Under the pieces are notes generated by a model that saw only the letters and a program-made list of their open reading frames with translations, was not told the origin of the DNA and did not search any database. Below are positions 37,116 through 48,928 of a DNA stretch of 64,000 nt, piece by piece; the first letter of the stretch is position 1; each line of letters begins with the position of its first letter. The translations under genes were made by a program, and so were the position numbers. The stretch lies in assembly GCA_019638935.1 (NCBI GenBank), contig JAHBSW010000007.1, forward strand, positions 21,756 through 85,755, written 5' to 3'. Source of the stretch: Cryobacterium sp. (GTDB lineage: Bacteria > Actinomycetota > Actinomycetes > Actinomycetales > Microbacteriaceae).

Positions 37116-38393
37116 GTGAACGCGGACCCCGACTCGCGCGGCTGGCGTCGTCCGCCGGCGGATGCGCGCCAGCGCAAGCTCGATGTCGCGGCCGCCTTCG
37201 GCCTGCTCGGGGTGTCGATCCTCTCCATGGTGCTCACCCGCGCGATGGGCATGATCTCCGATCCGGCGAGCCCCGGCCTGAGCATCGGGCTGATTGCTGC
37301 CGTCATCCTCCCCCTCGCGGTGCGACGCGTGGCGCCCGTGCCCGCGCTCGCGGTGGTCTCGGTGGCGTTCGTGCTCATGGGCGAGTTGAGCGTGCCCGAG
37401 CTCACCGTGAGCAACATCGCGCTCTTCATGGCGATCTACACCGTGGGCGCCTGGGAGACCAGCCGTGCCCGCGCCCTCGTCGCACGACTCGTGGTCGTCA
37501 CGGGTATGGGTGTCTGGCTGCTCATCTCGCTGTTCCGCGCAAGCACCGCGGACATCGACTTCGACGGTCCCGGCATCGGCGTGCTCACCCCGATCGCCGC
37601 GTTCATGCTGCAGCAGGTGCTCGTGAACCTGCTCTACTTCGCCGGCGCCTGGTGGTTCGGCGATCATGCCCACTCCTCGGCTCGCCAGCGCGCCCTCACC
37701 GAGCTGCGTACCCGTCAGCTCCAGGACGAGCAGGAGAAGGTCGCCCGGCAGTCGATCGCGATCGAACGGCTGCGCATCGCGCGCGAACTGCACGACGCCG
37801 TCGCGCACCACGTCTCCGTGATGGGCGTGCAGGCCGCCGCCGCCCGCTCCGTTCTCGACTCGAATCCTGAGGCGGCTCGGGACCGTCTTGAATCGGTCGA
37901 GGAGTCGTCGCGCGTCGCGGTGGCCGAGCTCTACCAGCTGCTGGGCACTCTGCGCGACGAGGAGATGCCCGTCGCAACCGGGCCAACGGCATCCCTCGAC
38001 CTGAACTCGCTCGACCTGCTCGTGGAGGACTCCATCATGGCGGGGCTTCGCGTGACGCTCACACGGGTGGGCGAGCCCTACGGTGTGCCACCCCTCGTCG
38101 GACTCAACCTGTACCGGATCGCGCAGGAGGCGCTCACCAACGTGCTCAAGCACGCTGGCCCAGGAACGCAGGTTCGCGTGCACCTGCGCTTCGGCGAGAC
38201 CGCGATCGAGCTCGAAGTGAGCGACGACGGGCGAGGCCGCCCCGGGCCACCGCCCAGGGGTGCCGGCTTGGGGTTGCTCGGCATGCGGGAGCGCGCCGCC
38301 AGCCTCGGCGGACAGCTCGAGGCCACGGCGCGCGCCGGATCGGGCTGGGTGGTGCGAATCACCGTACCGCTCCCCCTGCGGAGCGCCGCATGA
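37116..38393 (+). CDS. Two-component sensor histidine kinase (NarL-partner, HisKA_3 type)
   Basis: The 425-residue membrane kinase has an N-terminal sensor of about five or six membrane segments (roughly residues 25-180) without a large extracellular domain. A coiled region (~188-220), the HisKA_3 dimerisation helix RIARELHDAVAHHVSV (phosphoacceptor H226) and a HATPase domain (NVLKHAG, SDDGRGRPG and GLGLLGMRERA) follow. The start is GTG at 37116. Its stop overlaps the next gene's ATG (ATGA), so kinase and regulator are a pair. The signal is unknown; such intramembrane-sensing kinases often watch the cell envelope and control adjacent ABC exporters. Confidence 0.92.
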   Translation: MNADPDSRGWRRPPADARQRKLDVAAAFGLLGVSILSMVLTRAMGMISDPASPGLSIGLIAAVILPLAVRRVAPVPALAVVSVAFVLMGELSVPELTVSNIALFMAIYTVGAWETSRARALVARLVVVTGMGVWLLISLFRASTADIDFDGPGIGVLTPIAAFMLQQVLVNLLYFAGAWWFGDHAHSSARQRALTELRTRQLQDEQEKVARQSIAIERLRIARELHDAVAHHVSVMGVQAAAARSVLDSNPEAARDRLESVEESSRVAVAELYQLLGTLRDEEMPVATGPTASLDLNSLDLLVEDSIMAGLRVTLTRVGEPYGVPPLVGLNLYRIAQEALTNVLKHAGPGTQVRVHLRFGETAIELEVSDDGRGRPGPPPRGAGLGLLGMRERAASLGGQLEATARAGSGWVVRITVPLPLRSAA

Positions 38394-39049
38394 CGACCGT
38401 GCGGGTGGCGCTCGTCGACGACCATGCGCTCATGCGCCAGGGGATCAACACGATCCTGTCGGTGCAGCATGACATCGAGGTCGTGGGCGAGGCGTCGAGC
38501 GGTGAAGAGGCGATCGAACTCGTGCTGCGGACGCGCCCCGACGTCGTGTGCATGGATGTCGAGATGCCCGGCATGGGAGGGCTTGAGGCCACGCGTCGGC
38601 TGGTCTCCGACCCCTCGGTCACCGCCGGCATCCTGATGCTGACGACCTTCGAGCGCGAAGACTATCTGCTGGCCGCGCTCGAGGCGGGCGCGAGTGGCTT
38701 CGTGCTGAAGAACGCGCGGCCGGAGAGCCTGGTCGACGGCATCAGGGCGGTCGCCGCGGGTGATGCGCTGCTGTCACCCCGGGTCACGCGCGCGGTCATC
38801 GAGCGTGCCGTGCGCAGCAGCGGACCCCTGGCGGTGACAGCCCCCGAGATTCCCGCACAGCTCACCGAACGCGAGATCCAGGTGCTGCGACTGCTCGCGC
38901 GTGGGCTCTCCAACGACGAGATCGCCGCGGAGCTCACCGTGGGTCGTGCGACGGTGAAGACGCACGTCTCGAACGTGCTCATGAAACTGCAGCTGCGTGA
39001 CCGCGTTCAGGCTGTGGCCTTCGCCTACCGGTCGGGCCTGGTCGACTGA
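38390..39049 (+). CDS. LuxR/NarL-family response regulator
   Basis: The 219-residue product has a receiver domain (D10/D11 acidic pair, phosphoacceptor D56 in VCMDVEMPG, Lys in GFVLKNA) and a C-terminal LuxR helix-turn-helix (~152-215; LTEREIQVLRLLARGLSNDE and VGRATVKTHVSNVLMKL). It pairs with the kinase just upstream through a 4-base overlap. The likely target is the ABC exporter operon 104 bases downstream, in whose promoter region an inverted repeat is visible; that link is inferred. Confidence 0.93.
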   Translation: MTTVRVALVDDHALMRQGINTILSVQHDIEVVGEASSGEEAIELVLRTRPDVVCMDVEMPGMGGLEATRRLVSDPSVTAGILMLTTFEREDYLLAALEAGASGFVLKNARPESLVDGIRAVAAGDALLSPRVTRAVIERAVRSSGPLAVTAPEIPAQLTEREIQVLRLLARGLSNDEIAAELTVGRATVKTHVSNVLMKLQLRDRVQAVAFAYRSGLVD

Positions 39050-39080
39050 GGCGCATCCGCCTCCAGGGGGACAGCGAGAA

Positions 39081-39096
39081 TCCGCCTTTGGCGGGA
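39081..39096 (+). promoter_or_regulatory. Inverted repeat in the promoter region of the ABC operon, candidate regulator site
   Basis: TCCGCC-TTT-GGCGGGA: CCGCC (39082-39086) and GGCGG (39090-39094) are perfect arms around TTT, extended by one wobble pair. It lies ~32 bases after the response-regulator stop and ~60 bases before the ABC ATPase start. It could be the binding site of the LuxR-type regulator or a small hairpin. No T-tract follows, which argues against a terminator. Confidence 0.4.
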
Positions 39097-39153
39097 GGTG
39101 CCCGAGCATGCCGTCTCGTAGCGTGGACGACATCCACCCACTAGGAGGTCACC

Positions 39154-40089
39154 ATGCTCAGCCTGCGGAACATCAGTCGCAGCTTCGGCGGCAGGCTCGT
39201 TGTCGACGACGTCAGCTTCGATGTCGGTCGAGGCCGGCTCACGGGGTTCGTCGGAGGAAACGGGGCGGGCAAGACGACGACCATGCGGATCATCCTGGGC
39301 GTGCTCGCCCCCGACAGCGGCACAGTCACGGTGGACGGTGCGCCGATCGGCGAGTCGGTGCTGCACCGCTTCGGCTACATGCCCGAAGAACGCGGCCTCT
39401 ACCCGAAGATGGAGATCGCCGAACAGCTGGCCTACCTCGCCCGTCTGCACGGCATCGACAAGGCATCGGCCCATAGGCGTGCCGACGAGCTGCTCGACCG
39501 TCTCGGGCTCGCTGCGCGCCGCAGGGACAAGCTCGAGTCGCTGTCGCTCGGCAACCAGCAGCGGGTCCAGGTTGCCGCAGCACTCGTGCACGACCCCGAG
39601 GTGCTCGTACTCGACGAACCTTTCTCGGGCCTCGACCCGCTCGCCGTCGACGAGGTGGTATCCGTGATCGCCGAACACTCGGCCCGTGATGTGCCCGTGC
39701 TGTTCTCCTCCCATCAGCTCGACGTGGTCGAACGTCTCTGCGACGACCTCGTGATCATCGCCGACGGCAAGGTTCGCGCAGCAGGCGAGCGCGAGGCACT
39801 GCGCGAGCAGTACGCGGGCGACCGATGGTCGTTGGAGGGCAGCACCGATACGGGATGGGTGCGCGAGCTGCCCGGAGTGCAGGTCGTGGAGCTCGCGGGC
39901 ACGAGCGTGCTGTTCGACGCCGACGCGATCGCCGCCGACGCGGTGCTGCGCGGTGCTCTCGAGCGAGGCGGTGTGAGCAGCTTCCGTCCCGTGCGACCCA
40001 CTCTGGGCCAGATCTTCCGGGACATCGTGGTGGATGCGACACCCGACACAGAACCGTCGTCGGCAACCAAGCGGAAGGGCGCAGCATGA
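39154..40089 (+). CDS. ABC transporter ATP-binding protein (NatA-like)
   Basis: The 311-residue ATPase has Walker A GGNGAGKT (34-41), the unusual signature LSLGNQQR (instead of LSGGQ), Walker B VLVLDEPFSGLDP and the His switch SSHQLD. The LSxGNxQR signature and C-terminal extension are typical of NatA/YhaQ-type exporters for sodium, drugs or peptides. The ATG has a near-perfect ribosome-binding site, AGGAGG (39143-39148), 5 bases upstream, suggesting strong translation when induced. The stop overlaps the permease start (ATGA). Confidence 0.93.
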   Translation: MLSLRNISRSFGGRLVVDDVSFDVGRGRLTGFVGGNGAGKTTTMRIILGVLAPDSGTVTVDGAPIGESVLHRFGYMPEERGLYPKMEIAEQLAYLARLHGIDKASAHRRADELLDRLGLAARRRDKLESLSLGNQQRVQVAAALVHDPEVLVLDEPFSGLDPLAVDEVVSVIAEHSARDVPVLFSSHQLDVVERLCDDLVIIADGKVRAAGEREALREQYAGDRWSLEGSTDTGWVRELPGVQVVELAGTSVLFDADAIAADAVLRGALERGGVSSFRPVRPTLGQIFRDIVVDATPDTEPSSATKRKGAA

Positions 40090-41183
40090 GCAGCACGCAG
40101 GAGAAGGTCGGATTCTGGCAAGCGGCCGGTTTGATCACCGAGCGCGAGATCAGCACACAGCTGCGATCGAAGTCGTTCATCATCTCGACCGTCATCACAC
40201 TGGTGCTGGTGATCGGCGGGATCGTGCTCATGAGTGTGCTCGGAGGCCAGGTCGAGTCGACCAGGATCGCGGTCGTGGGCGGCACGCCGCCCGCGGTGAG
40301 CGCAGTGGAGACCTTCGACGCGGTGGCCGCTCCCGACCGGGCCGCGGCCGAACAGCTGCTGCGCGACGACGAGGTTGCCGCCGTGGTTCTCTCCGACGAC
40401 AGCGCGCTCGGCTATTCGCTGCTCGCACTCGACAGGGTTCCGAGCGAGGTGGTTGCTGCACTATCGGTGAGCCCGGAGGTCGAGCTGCTCGATCCGCAGG
40501 AGACCACCGGATCGCTCCGCTTTCTCATCGCGATCGCGTTCGGCATCGTGTTCATGATGGCGGCGCTCGGTTCCGGTGCGATGATCATGCAGAACACCGT
40601 GCAGGAGAAGCAGTCCCGCGTGGTCGAGATCCTGCTCGCGGCGGTGCCGGCACGAGCCCTGCTGGCCGGCAAGATCATCGGCAACTCCGTGATCGGTGTC
40701 GGCAATGCCGCCGCTATCGCCGCCGCAGCCGCGATCGGTCTCGCGGTCACCGGTCAGGGACAGCTTCTCGATCTGCTGTCGGCACCGATGATCTGGTTCG
40801 TCGTGTTCTTCCTGTTCGGCTTCGTGCTCATCGCCAGCATCTTCGCTGCCGGCGCGGCCCTGGTCTCGCGCCAGGAGGACACCGGTGCTGTGATGACCCC
40901 GGCGATGATGCTCGTGATGCTGCCCTACTTCGGCGTCGTGTTCTTCAACGACAACCCTCTGGCGATGACGATCCTGTCGTACATACCGTTCAGTGCGCCC
41001 GTCGGGATGCCTGTGCGACTGTTCTTCGGCGAGGCGATGTGGTGGGAGCCGCTCATCTCGCTGGCGCTTCTCGTCGCAGCGACCGCCGCGGTCGTGCTGG
41101 TCGCGAGCAAGATCTACGCGAACTCGCTGCTGCGGATGGGGTCTCGGGTGCCGCTTCGCGAGGCGCTGCGCTCCACGAACTGA
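40086..41183 (+). CDS. ABC transporter permease (NatB-like, ABC-2 type)
   Basis: The 365-residue membrane protein has one N-terminal membrane segment (about residues 32-53), a soluble extracellular region (~55-135) and a C-terminal block of five or more helices (~140-350). This is the layout of ABC-2 family NatB/YhaP permeases. The VQEKQSRVVEILLAAVPARALLAGK-type coupling region near 175-199 is characteristic of the family. It is coupled to the ATPase upstream. The substrate is unknown; sodium export, antimicrobial export or lipid-linked roles are all possible. Confidence 0.9.
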   Translation: MSSTQEKVGFWQAAGLITEREISTQLRSKSFIISTVITLVLVIGGIVLMSVLGGQVESTRIAVVGGTPPAVSAVETFDAVAAPDRAAAEQLLRDDEVAAVVLSDDSALGYSLLALDRVPSEVVAALSVSPEVELLDPQETTGSLRFLIAIAFGIVFMMAALGSGAMIMQNTVQEKQSRVVEILLAAVPARALLAGKIIGNSVIGVGNAAAIAAAAAIGLAVTGQGQLLDLLSAPMIWFVVFFLFGFVLIASIFAAGAALVSRQEDTGAVMTPAMMLVMLPYFGVVFFNDNPLAMTILSYIPFSAPVGMPVRLFFGEAMWWEPLISLALLVAATAAVVLVASKIYANSLLRMGSRVPLREALRSTN

Positions 41184-41238
41184 TATCGGCTTCGGCGGCG
41201 CCGACGCTCCGAGGATTCGGCGATGCTCGCCACAGGGG

Positions 41239-42678
41239 CTACTCCCAGGCGGGTGCGACGGCGTTCGCTGCGTCACCGATCTGATGCACGCGCACGTCGT
41301 TCGTCGATCCGGGGATCCCGGGGGGCGAACCGGAGATCACGACGACCTTGTCGCCGAGCTCCGCGAGACCCTCGGCCAGCAGAATGTCGTCCACCTGCTT
41401 GTACATCGCGTCGGTGTGCGTGACTCGCTCCACCAGGAACGAGCGGATGCCCCAGACCAGGGCCATGCGGCGGCGGGTGCCGAGCTCGGGGGTGAAGGCG
41501 AGCATGGGGATCTGAGAGCGCAGTCGAGACATCCGCCTCGCCGAATCACCCGACTCGGTGAAGACGCAGACGTACTTCGCCTCGACGAACTCCGCAACCT
41601 CCGCGGCGGCGAGCGTCATCGCCCCTCCCTGGGTGCGCGGCTTGGTACCGAGGGGTGGAATGCGCTCGAGTCCGTGGTCCTCCGTGGACGCGATGATGCG
41701 CGCCATCGTCTGAACGGTGATGACCGGGAACTCCCCCACACTCGTCTCGCCCGAGAGCATGACGGCGTCGGTGCCGTCGAGCACGGCGTTCGCGACGTCG
41801 GAGGTCTCGGCGCGCGTGGGGCGCGGACTCGAGATCATCGACTCCAGCATCTGCGTCGCGACGATCACGGGCTTCGCCCATCGCCGCGCGAGTTCGACGG
41901 CGTGCTTCTGCACGATGGGAACCTGCTCGAGCGGCAGTTCGACGCCGAGGTCGCCGCGCGCGACCATGATGCCGTCGAACGCGTCGATGATGGCCTCGAT
42001 GTTGTCGACCGCCTGGGGCTTCTCGATCTTGGCGATGACCGGGATCTTGCGACCCTCTTCGGCCATGATCTCGTGAACCCGTTTGACGTCGTTGGCATCG
42101 CGCACGAAAGACAGGGCGACGAGGTCGGCACCGAGCTGAAGTCCCCAGCGCAGATCGTCTTCGTCCTTCTCGCTCAGCGCCGGCACATTGACCGCGACGC
42201 CGGGAAGGTTGATGCCCTTGTTGTTCGACACCGCGCCCGGTACCTCGACCTTCGTCACGACGGTTGTGCCGTCGGTGCTCACGACGCGCACCGTGACTCG
42301 ACCGTCGTCGATGAGCAGGACATCCCCGGGAGCGACATCCCCCGGTAGTCCCTTGTAGGTGGTGGAGCAGATGCTGCGATCACCCTGAACGTCATCGATC
42401 GTGATCGAGAAGGTGTCGCCGACCGCGAGCTCGTGCGGACCGTCACTGAAACGGCCGAGGCGAATCTTCGGACCTTGAAGGTCGACGAGCACCGCTACGG
42501 CACGCCCAGAGGCCTCCTCGGCCTTGCGAACGTAGCCATAGCTCTCGTTGTGGACTTCGTGGCTGCCGTGGCTCAGGTTGAGTCGGATGACATCGACCCC
42601 TGCCTCCACGAGGGCGCGGATGTTGTCGTAGCTTGACGTTGCTGGCCCCAGGGTCGCAACGATTTTGGCGCGTCTCAC
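41239..42678 (-). CDS. pyk: Pyruvate kinase
   Basis: The enzyme converts phosphoenolpyruvate and ADP to pyruvate and ATP. The 479-residue product has AKIVATLGPA (4-13), the DLQGPKIRLG segment, the active-site signature VIAKIEKPQAVDNIE (with the conserved catalytic Lys), MVARGDLGVELPLEQVP and the C-terminal allosteric domain. The length shows no extra PEP-utilising domain. The start is GTG at 42678 with AAAGGA about 6 bases upstream. It lies at the end of the gltB-gltD run and is convergent with the ABC permease; nothing terminator-like with a T-tract is seen in the 55-base gap. Confidence 0.97.
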   Translation of the reverse strand: MRRAKIVATLGPATSSYDNIRALVEAGVDVIRLNLSHGSHEVHNESYGYVRKAEEASGRAVAVLVDLQGPKIRLGRFSDGPHELAVGDTFSITIDDVQGDRSICSTTYKGLPGDVAPGDVLLIDDGRVTVRVVSTDGTTVVTKVEVPGAVSNNKGINLPGVAVNVPALSEKDEDDLRWGLQLGADLVALSFVRDANDVKRVHEIMAEEGRKIPVIAKIEKPQAVDNIEAIIDAFDGIMVARGDLGVELPLEQVPIVQKHAVELARRWAKPVIVATQMLESMISSPRPTRAETSDVANAVLDGTDAVMLSGETSVGEFPVITVQTMARIIASTEDHGLERIPPLGTKPRTQGGAMTLAAAEVAEFVEAKYVCVFTESGDSARRMSRLRSQIPMLAFTPELGTRRRMALVWGIRSFLVERVTHTDAMYKQVDDILLAEGLAELGDKVVVISGSPPGIPGSTNDVRVHQIGDAANAVAPAWE

Positions 42679-42722
42679 GAGATTCCTTTGCTTGGGGTTG
42701 CTTCGGCGGGTGTCGGACTGTT

Positions 42723-44169
<1,447 letters not shown>

Positions 44170-44177
<8 letters not shown>

Positions 44178-47100
44178 CGGTCACCTCCATGATCTGCTCC
44201 CAGAACGCCTCGCCGTCGGTGTCGACGCCGTTGAGTTCAGCGTCGGAGCGCACCTGCATGACCGCGGCGAAGTCGCGCGGCATGATCTTGACGAACTCGT
44301 CGGTGACCGAGGAGAAGTCATCGAGCAGTGCCCTGGCGACCGTCGAATCCGTCACCTCGGCGTGGGCGGTGAGCAGCCGACGCAACACCGCCTGGTCTGC
44401 GTCGTCGAGCGTGAGCAGTGCGAGCTCGCCGCTGTCGAGCGCGTGCTGGTTGACCCGGTCTGGGCGCAGACGGCGAACGTAGGCGACGCCTCCCGACATA
44501 CCCGCACCGAGGTTGCGCCCGGTCGGCCCGAGGATCGCGACGACTCCCCCGGTCATGTACTCGAGCGCGTGATCACCGACACCCTCGACGACGGCCTCGG
44601 CACCCGAGTTGCGCACCATGAAGCGTTCACCCACCGCACCACGAATGAAAAGTGTTCCACTCGTGGCCCCGTAGCCGATGACGTTGCCCGCGATGATGTT
44701 GCGCTCGGCGACAGCCGGGCTGCGCGGATCGGGTCGCACCACGATGTCGCCGCCGGAGAGGCCCTTGCCGACGTAGTCATTCGCGTCGCCCTCGAGCCGA
44801 ATCGTGATGCCTGCGGGGAGGAATGCGCCGAGCGACTGCCCTGCCGTGCCGCGCAGTGTCACGTCGATCGTCTCCCGTGGCAGCCCGGACTCACCGAAAC
44901 GCTTGGTGACCTCGTGACCCAGCATCGTGCCCACCGCACGATCGGTGTTGCGGATGGGCACGTCGATGACGACAGGCGCCGCCCGTTCGGGCGCGGGCGC
45001 CTCGAGCGCGTCGGCGCTGAGCGCGATGAGCGTGGTGTCGAAGTGCTCGTCGAGCTTGTGATCCTGGGGCTGGGTGTTGCGCAGGGCCTCGCCCGCGGCG
45101 ACCGGCGGTGCCGACAGCACCGGTGCGAGGTCCAGGCCGTCCGTCTTCCAGTGCCTGACGGCGTCATCGACCCCGAGCAGCTCGCTGTGTCCGATCGCCT
45201 CATCGAGCGTGCGGAAGCCGAGCGCCGCGAGGTACTCCCGCACCTCCTCCGCGAGGAACTCGAAGAAAGTCTCCACGAACTCGGGCTTTCCGGTGAAACG
45301 AGCGCGCAACTCGGGGTTCTGCGTCGCAACGCCGACCGGGCACGTGTCGAGGTGGCACACCCGCATCATGATGCACCCGCTCACCACCAGTGGCGCGGTC
45401 GCGAAGCCGTACTCCTCGGCGCCGAGCAATGCCGCGACGATCACGTCGCGGCCCGTCTTGAGCTGCCCGTCGACCTGTACGACGACGCGATCCCGCAGCC
45501 CGTTGATGAGCAGCGTCTGCTGGGTCTCGGCGAGGCCGATCTCCCACGGGGTTCCCGCATGCTTGAGCGAGTTGAGGGGGCTGGCTCCGGTTCCCCCGTC
45601 ATGACCCGACACGAGGATGACATCGGCCAGCGCCTTGGTGACTCCCGCAGCGACCGCGCCGATGCCGCTCGCGCTCACGAGCTTGACGTGCACGCGGGCC
45701 TCGGGGCTCGCGCGCTTGACGTCGAAGATGAGCTGCTTGAGATCTTCGATCGAGTAGATATCGTGGTGCGGTGGCGGGCTGATGAGTCCGACACCCGCCG
45801 TCGAGTGCCGCGTTCGAGCGATCCACGGGTACACCTTGGTCGGCGGCAGCTGTCCGCCCTCACCGGGCTTCGCCCCCTGCGCCATCTTGATCTGCACATC
45901 GCTCGCGTGCGTCAGGTACATGCTCGTGACGCCGAATCGCGCCGAGGCGACCTGTTTGATCGCGCTGCGGCGCTCCGGATCGAGCAGACGCCCGACATCC
46001 TCGCCCCCCTCGCCCGTGTTGCTGCGGGCACCGAGGCGGTTCATCGCGACGGCGAGCGTTTCGTGTGCCTCAGGACTGATCGAACCGAGGCTCATCGCGC
46101 CCGTCGAGAAGCGCTTCACGATCGCTGAGACCGGCTCGACCTCGTCGAGCGGAACAGGGTGCCGCTCGCCCTCCCCGAGGGTGAACATCCCCCGCAGCGT
46201 CATGAGCTCCGAGGACTGGTCATCGACGAGCTTCGTGTACTCGCGGAAGATGTCGTAGCGGCGCGTGCGAGTCGAGTGCTGCAGCCGGAACACGGTCTCG
46301 GGGTTGAACAGGTGCGGTGGTCCTTCACGGCGCCACTGATACTCGCCCCCCGTCTCAAGGCGACGGTGCGCGTGGACGGCCGCTTCATCTGGGTAGGCCG
46401 AGCGATGCCGCGCCAGGTTCTCCGCCGCGATCGTCTCGAGGCCGATGCCACCGAGGCGACTCGGGGTGCCGGTGAAGTAGGCATCCACGAAACCCTTGTC
46501 GAGGCCGACCGCCTCGAAGGCCTGCGCTCCCGAGTACGAGGAGGCGACCGAGATCCCCATCTTCGACATGATCTTGAGCACGCCCTTGCCCAGCGCCTTG
46601 ATGACGTTGCGCACGGCCTCGGTCTCGTCGATGCCCGAGATCTCGTGGTTCCGCACGAGCTGCTCCGCGGTCTCCATCGCGAGGTAGGGGTTGACCCCCG
46701 ACGCGCCGTAACCGATGAGCAGGGCGACGTGGTGCACCTCACGCACGTCTCCGGCCTCGGCGATGAGACCGACCTTGAGCCTGTTCTCCGTGCGGATCAG
46801 GTGGTGGTGCACGGCCGAGACCATGAGCAGGGAGGGAATCGGCGCGAACTCGGCGTTGGAATCGCGATCGGAGAGCACGATGAACCGTGCCCCCTTCTCG
46901 ATCGCCTCGTCGACCTCGGCGCACATCGCCGCGAGGCGACGCGGGAGCGACTCGACCCCGTCGGCCGTGCGGTAGAGACCGCGAATCGTCTTCGTGGCCG
47001 CACCGCCTTCCGAATCGGTCGGAGACGAATCGAGGTGCTGGATCTTCGCGAGCTCGTCGTTGTCTAGCACCGGAAAGTCGAGCACGACCTGAGCGGCGTG

Positions 47101-48768
47101 CTCCGGCGTCGCGTCGAGCAGGTTGCGCTCGGGACCGATGCCGAGGCTCATCGACGTGACGATATCCTCACGGATGCTGTCGAGCGGCGGGTTCGTCACC
47201 TGAGCGAACTGCTGGGTGAAGTAGTCGAAGAGCAACCGGGGGCGCTGTGACAGCACGGCGATGGGCGTGTCCGACCCCATGGCACCGATCGGCTCGATGG
47301 CGTGCTGCGCCATGGGACCGATGAGAACTCGCACCTCCTCGTTCGTGTAGCCGAACGTGCGCTGGCGGCGGCTCACCGAGGCGGGAGTGTGCGAGATGTG
47401 CTCCCGCTCGGGCAGGTTCTCGAGGTTGATGCGGTGCGAGTTCAGCCACACCCCCCACGGCTTCTGCGCGGCGAGCTGGTCCTTGATCTCGTCGTCCTCG
47501 ATGATGCGTCCCGCCGCGACATCGACGAGGAAGAGCTTGCCCGGCTGCAGGCGGCCCTTGCGCACGATGGTTGCGGGGTCGAGTTCGAGCACGCCGATCT
47601 CGCTGGCGAGCACGACGAGTCCGTCATCCGTCACGACGAAGCGCCCGGGACGGAGCCCGTTGCGGTCGAGGGTTGCGCCGACGAGCGTTCCGTCGGTGAA
47701 GACCATGGCGGCGGGACCGTCCCACGGTTCCATGAGCATGGAGTGGTACTCGTAGTAGTCGCGACGCGCGGGGTCGATGCCCGCCTGGCTCTGGTAGGCC
47801 TCGGGGATCATCATCGTGATCGCATGGGGCAGGGAGCGACCCGCGAGAGTGAGCAGCTCGACCACCTCGTCGAAGGCGGCGGAGTCACTGGCCCCCGGGC
47901 TGACGATCGGGAACAGCGGACGAAGGTCGCCGAGCACCTCGGAGTGGAGCTGCGACTGGCGCGCGCGCATCCAGTTGCGGTTGCCCTGCACGGTGTTGAT
48001 CTCGCCGTTGTGGGCGACGAATCTCATGGGCTGGGCGAGCGGCCACGACGGGAAGGTGTTGGTCGAGTACCGCGAGTGGACGATCGCGAGCTGCGACGCG
48101 AAACGCTCGTCGGAGAGGTCGGGGTAGAAGGGCTCGAGCTGGAGCGTCGTCACCATGCCCTTGTAGACGATCGTGCGGCTCGAGAGCGAGGGGAAGTAGA
48201 CCTCGAGTTCGCGCTCGGCGCGCTTGCGCAGGCGGAAGGTCTGCCGGTCGAGCACGATTCCGGACGCCGCGGCGCGTTCCCCCCTGACACTCGTGACGAA
48301 CAGCTGCTCGAACGCCGGCATCGCCGCGCGCGCGGACGTTCCTATGCGACGGGGCTCGACGGGAACCTCGCGCCAGCCGAGCACCTCGAGCTGCTCGTCG
48401 GCAGCCAGCTCCTCGATTCCGCGCTTGGCGGCACGGCGAGCGCGGGGGTCGACGGGGAGAAAGGCGATGCCGACGGCATAGTGGCCGGCCCGCGGGAGCG
48501 CGAACGGGGCAACCGCTCGGAAGAACGCATCCGGTATCTGCGTATTGATGCCGGCGCCATCGCCCGTGCCCTCGTCGGCACCGGTGGCACCCCGGTGCTC
48601 GAGGTTACGCAGTGCCTCGAGTGCGAGCGAGACGACGCGGTGACTCGCGGGCTCGTGCAGGGTCGCGACCATCGCGAGGCCGCAGGCATCCTTCTCGAAG
48701 GCAGGGTCGTACATGCCCTGCGCTTCGGGCAGCACACTGAAAGGGCGCTGGGGTGGGCTCGACGTCAT
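44170..48768 (-). CDS. gltB: Glutamate synthase large subunit
   Basis: The 1532-residue alpha subunit of GOGAT makes two glutamates from glutamine and 2-oxoglutarate. The class II amidotransferase domain begins with a short propeptide; C29 (in [11 protein letters not shown]) should be the N-terminal nucleophile after cleavage. A central domain and the FMN-binding synthase domain ([32 protein letters not shown]) follow, with the 3Fe-4S Cys motif [15 protein letters not shown] and a C-terminal beta-helix of Gly-rich repeats ([18 protein letters not shown]). The ATG has AAGGG upstream. The 160 bases between it and lgt hold nothing I recognise. Confidence 0.98.
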
Positions 48769-48928
48769 TGCTCGCCCTTCGTGAATTCGCCGGCCTGGCG
48801 ATCGTCATCGTTCGGGGGCGTCGTCGACCCGATGGACATCCGACCCTCTGCTTCGACTGGGCCTGGGTGGGGACTCTCCGGCGCGGCTTGTGGCCTGCGC
48901 GAAGGCGGCGACTAGCGGATCCTGCGGG

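Noticed and set aside
37041-41238. Possible integrative element at tRNA-Leu
   Set aside because: No integrase, no repeat of the tRNA 3' end near the far side, and no phage or plasmid genes were found.
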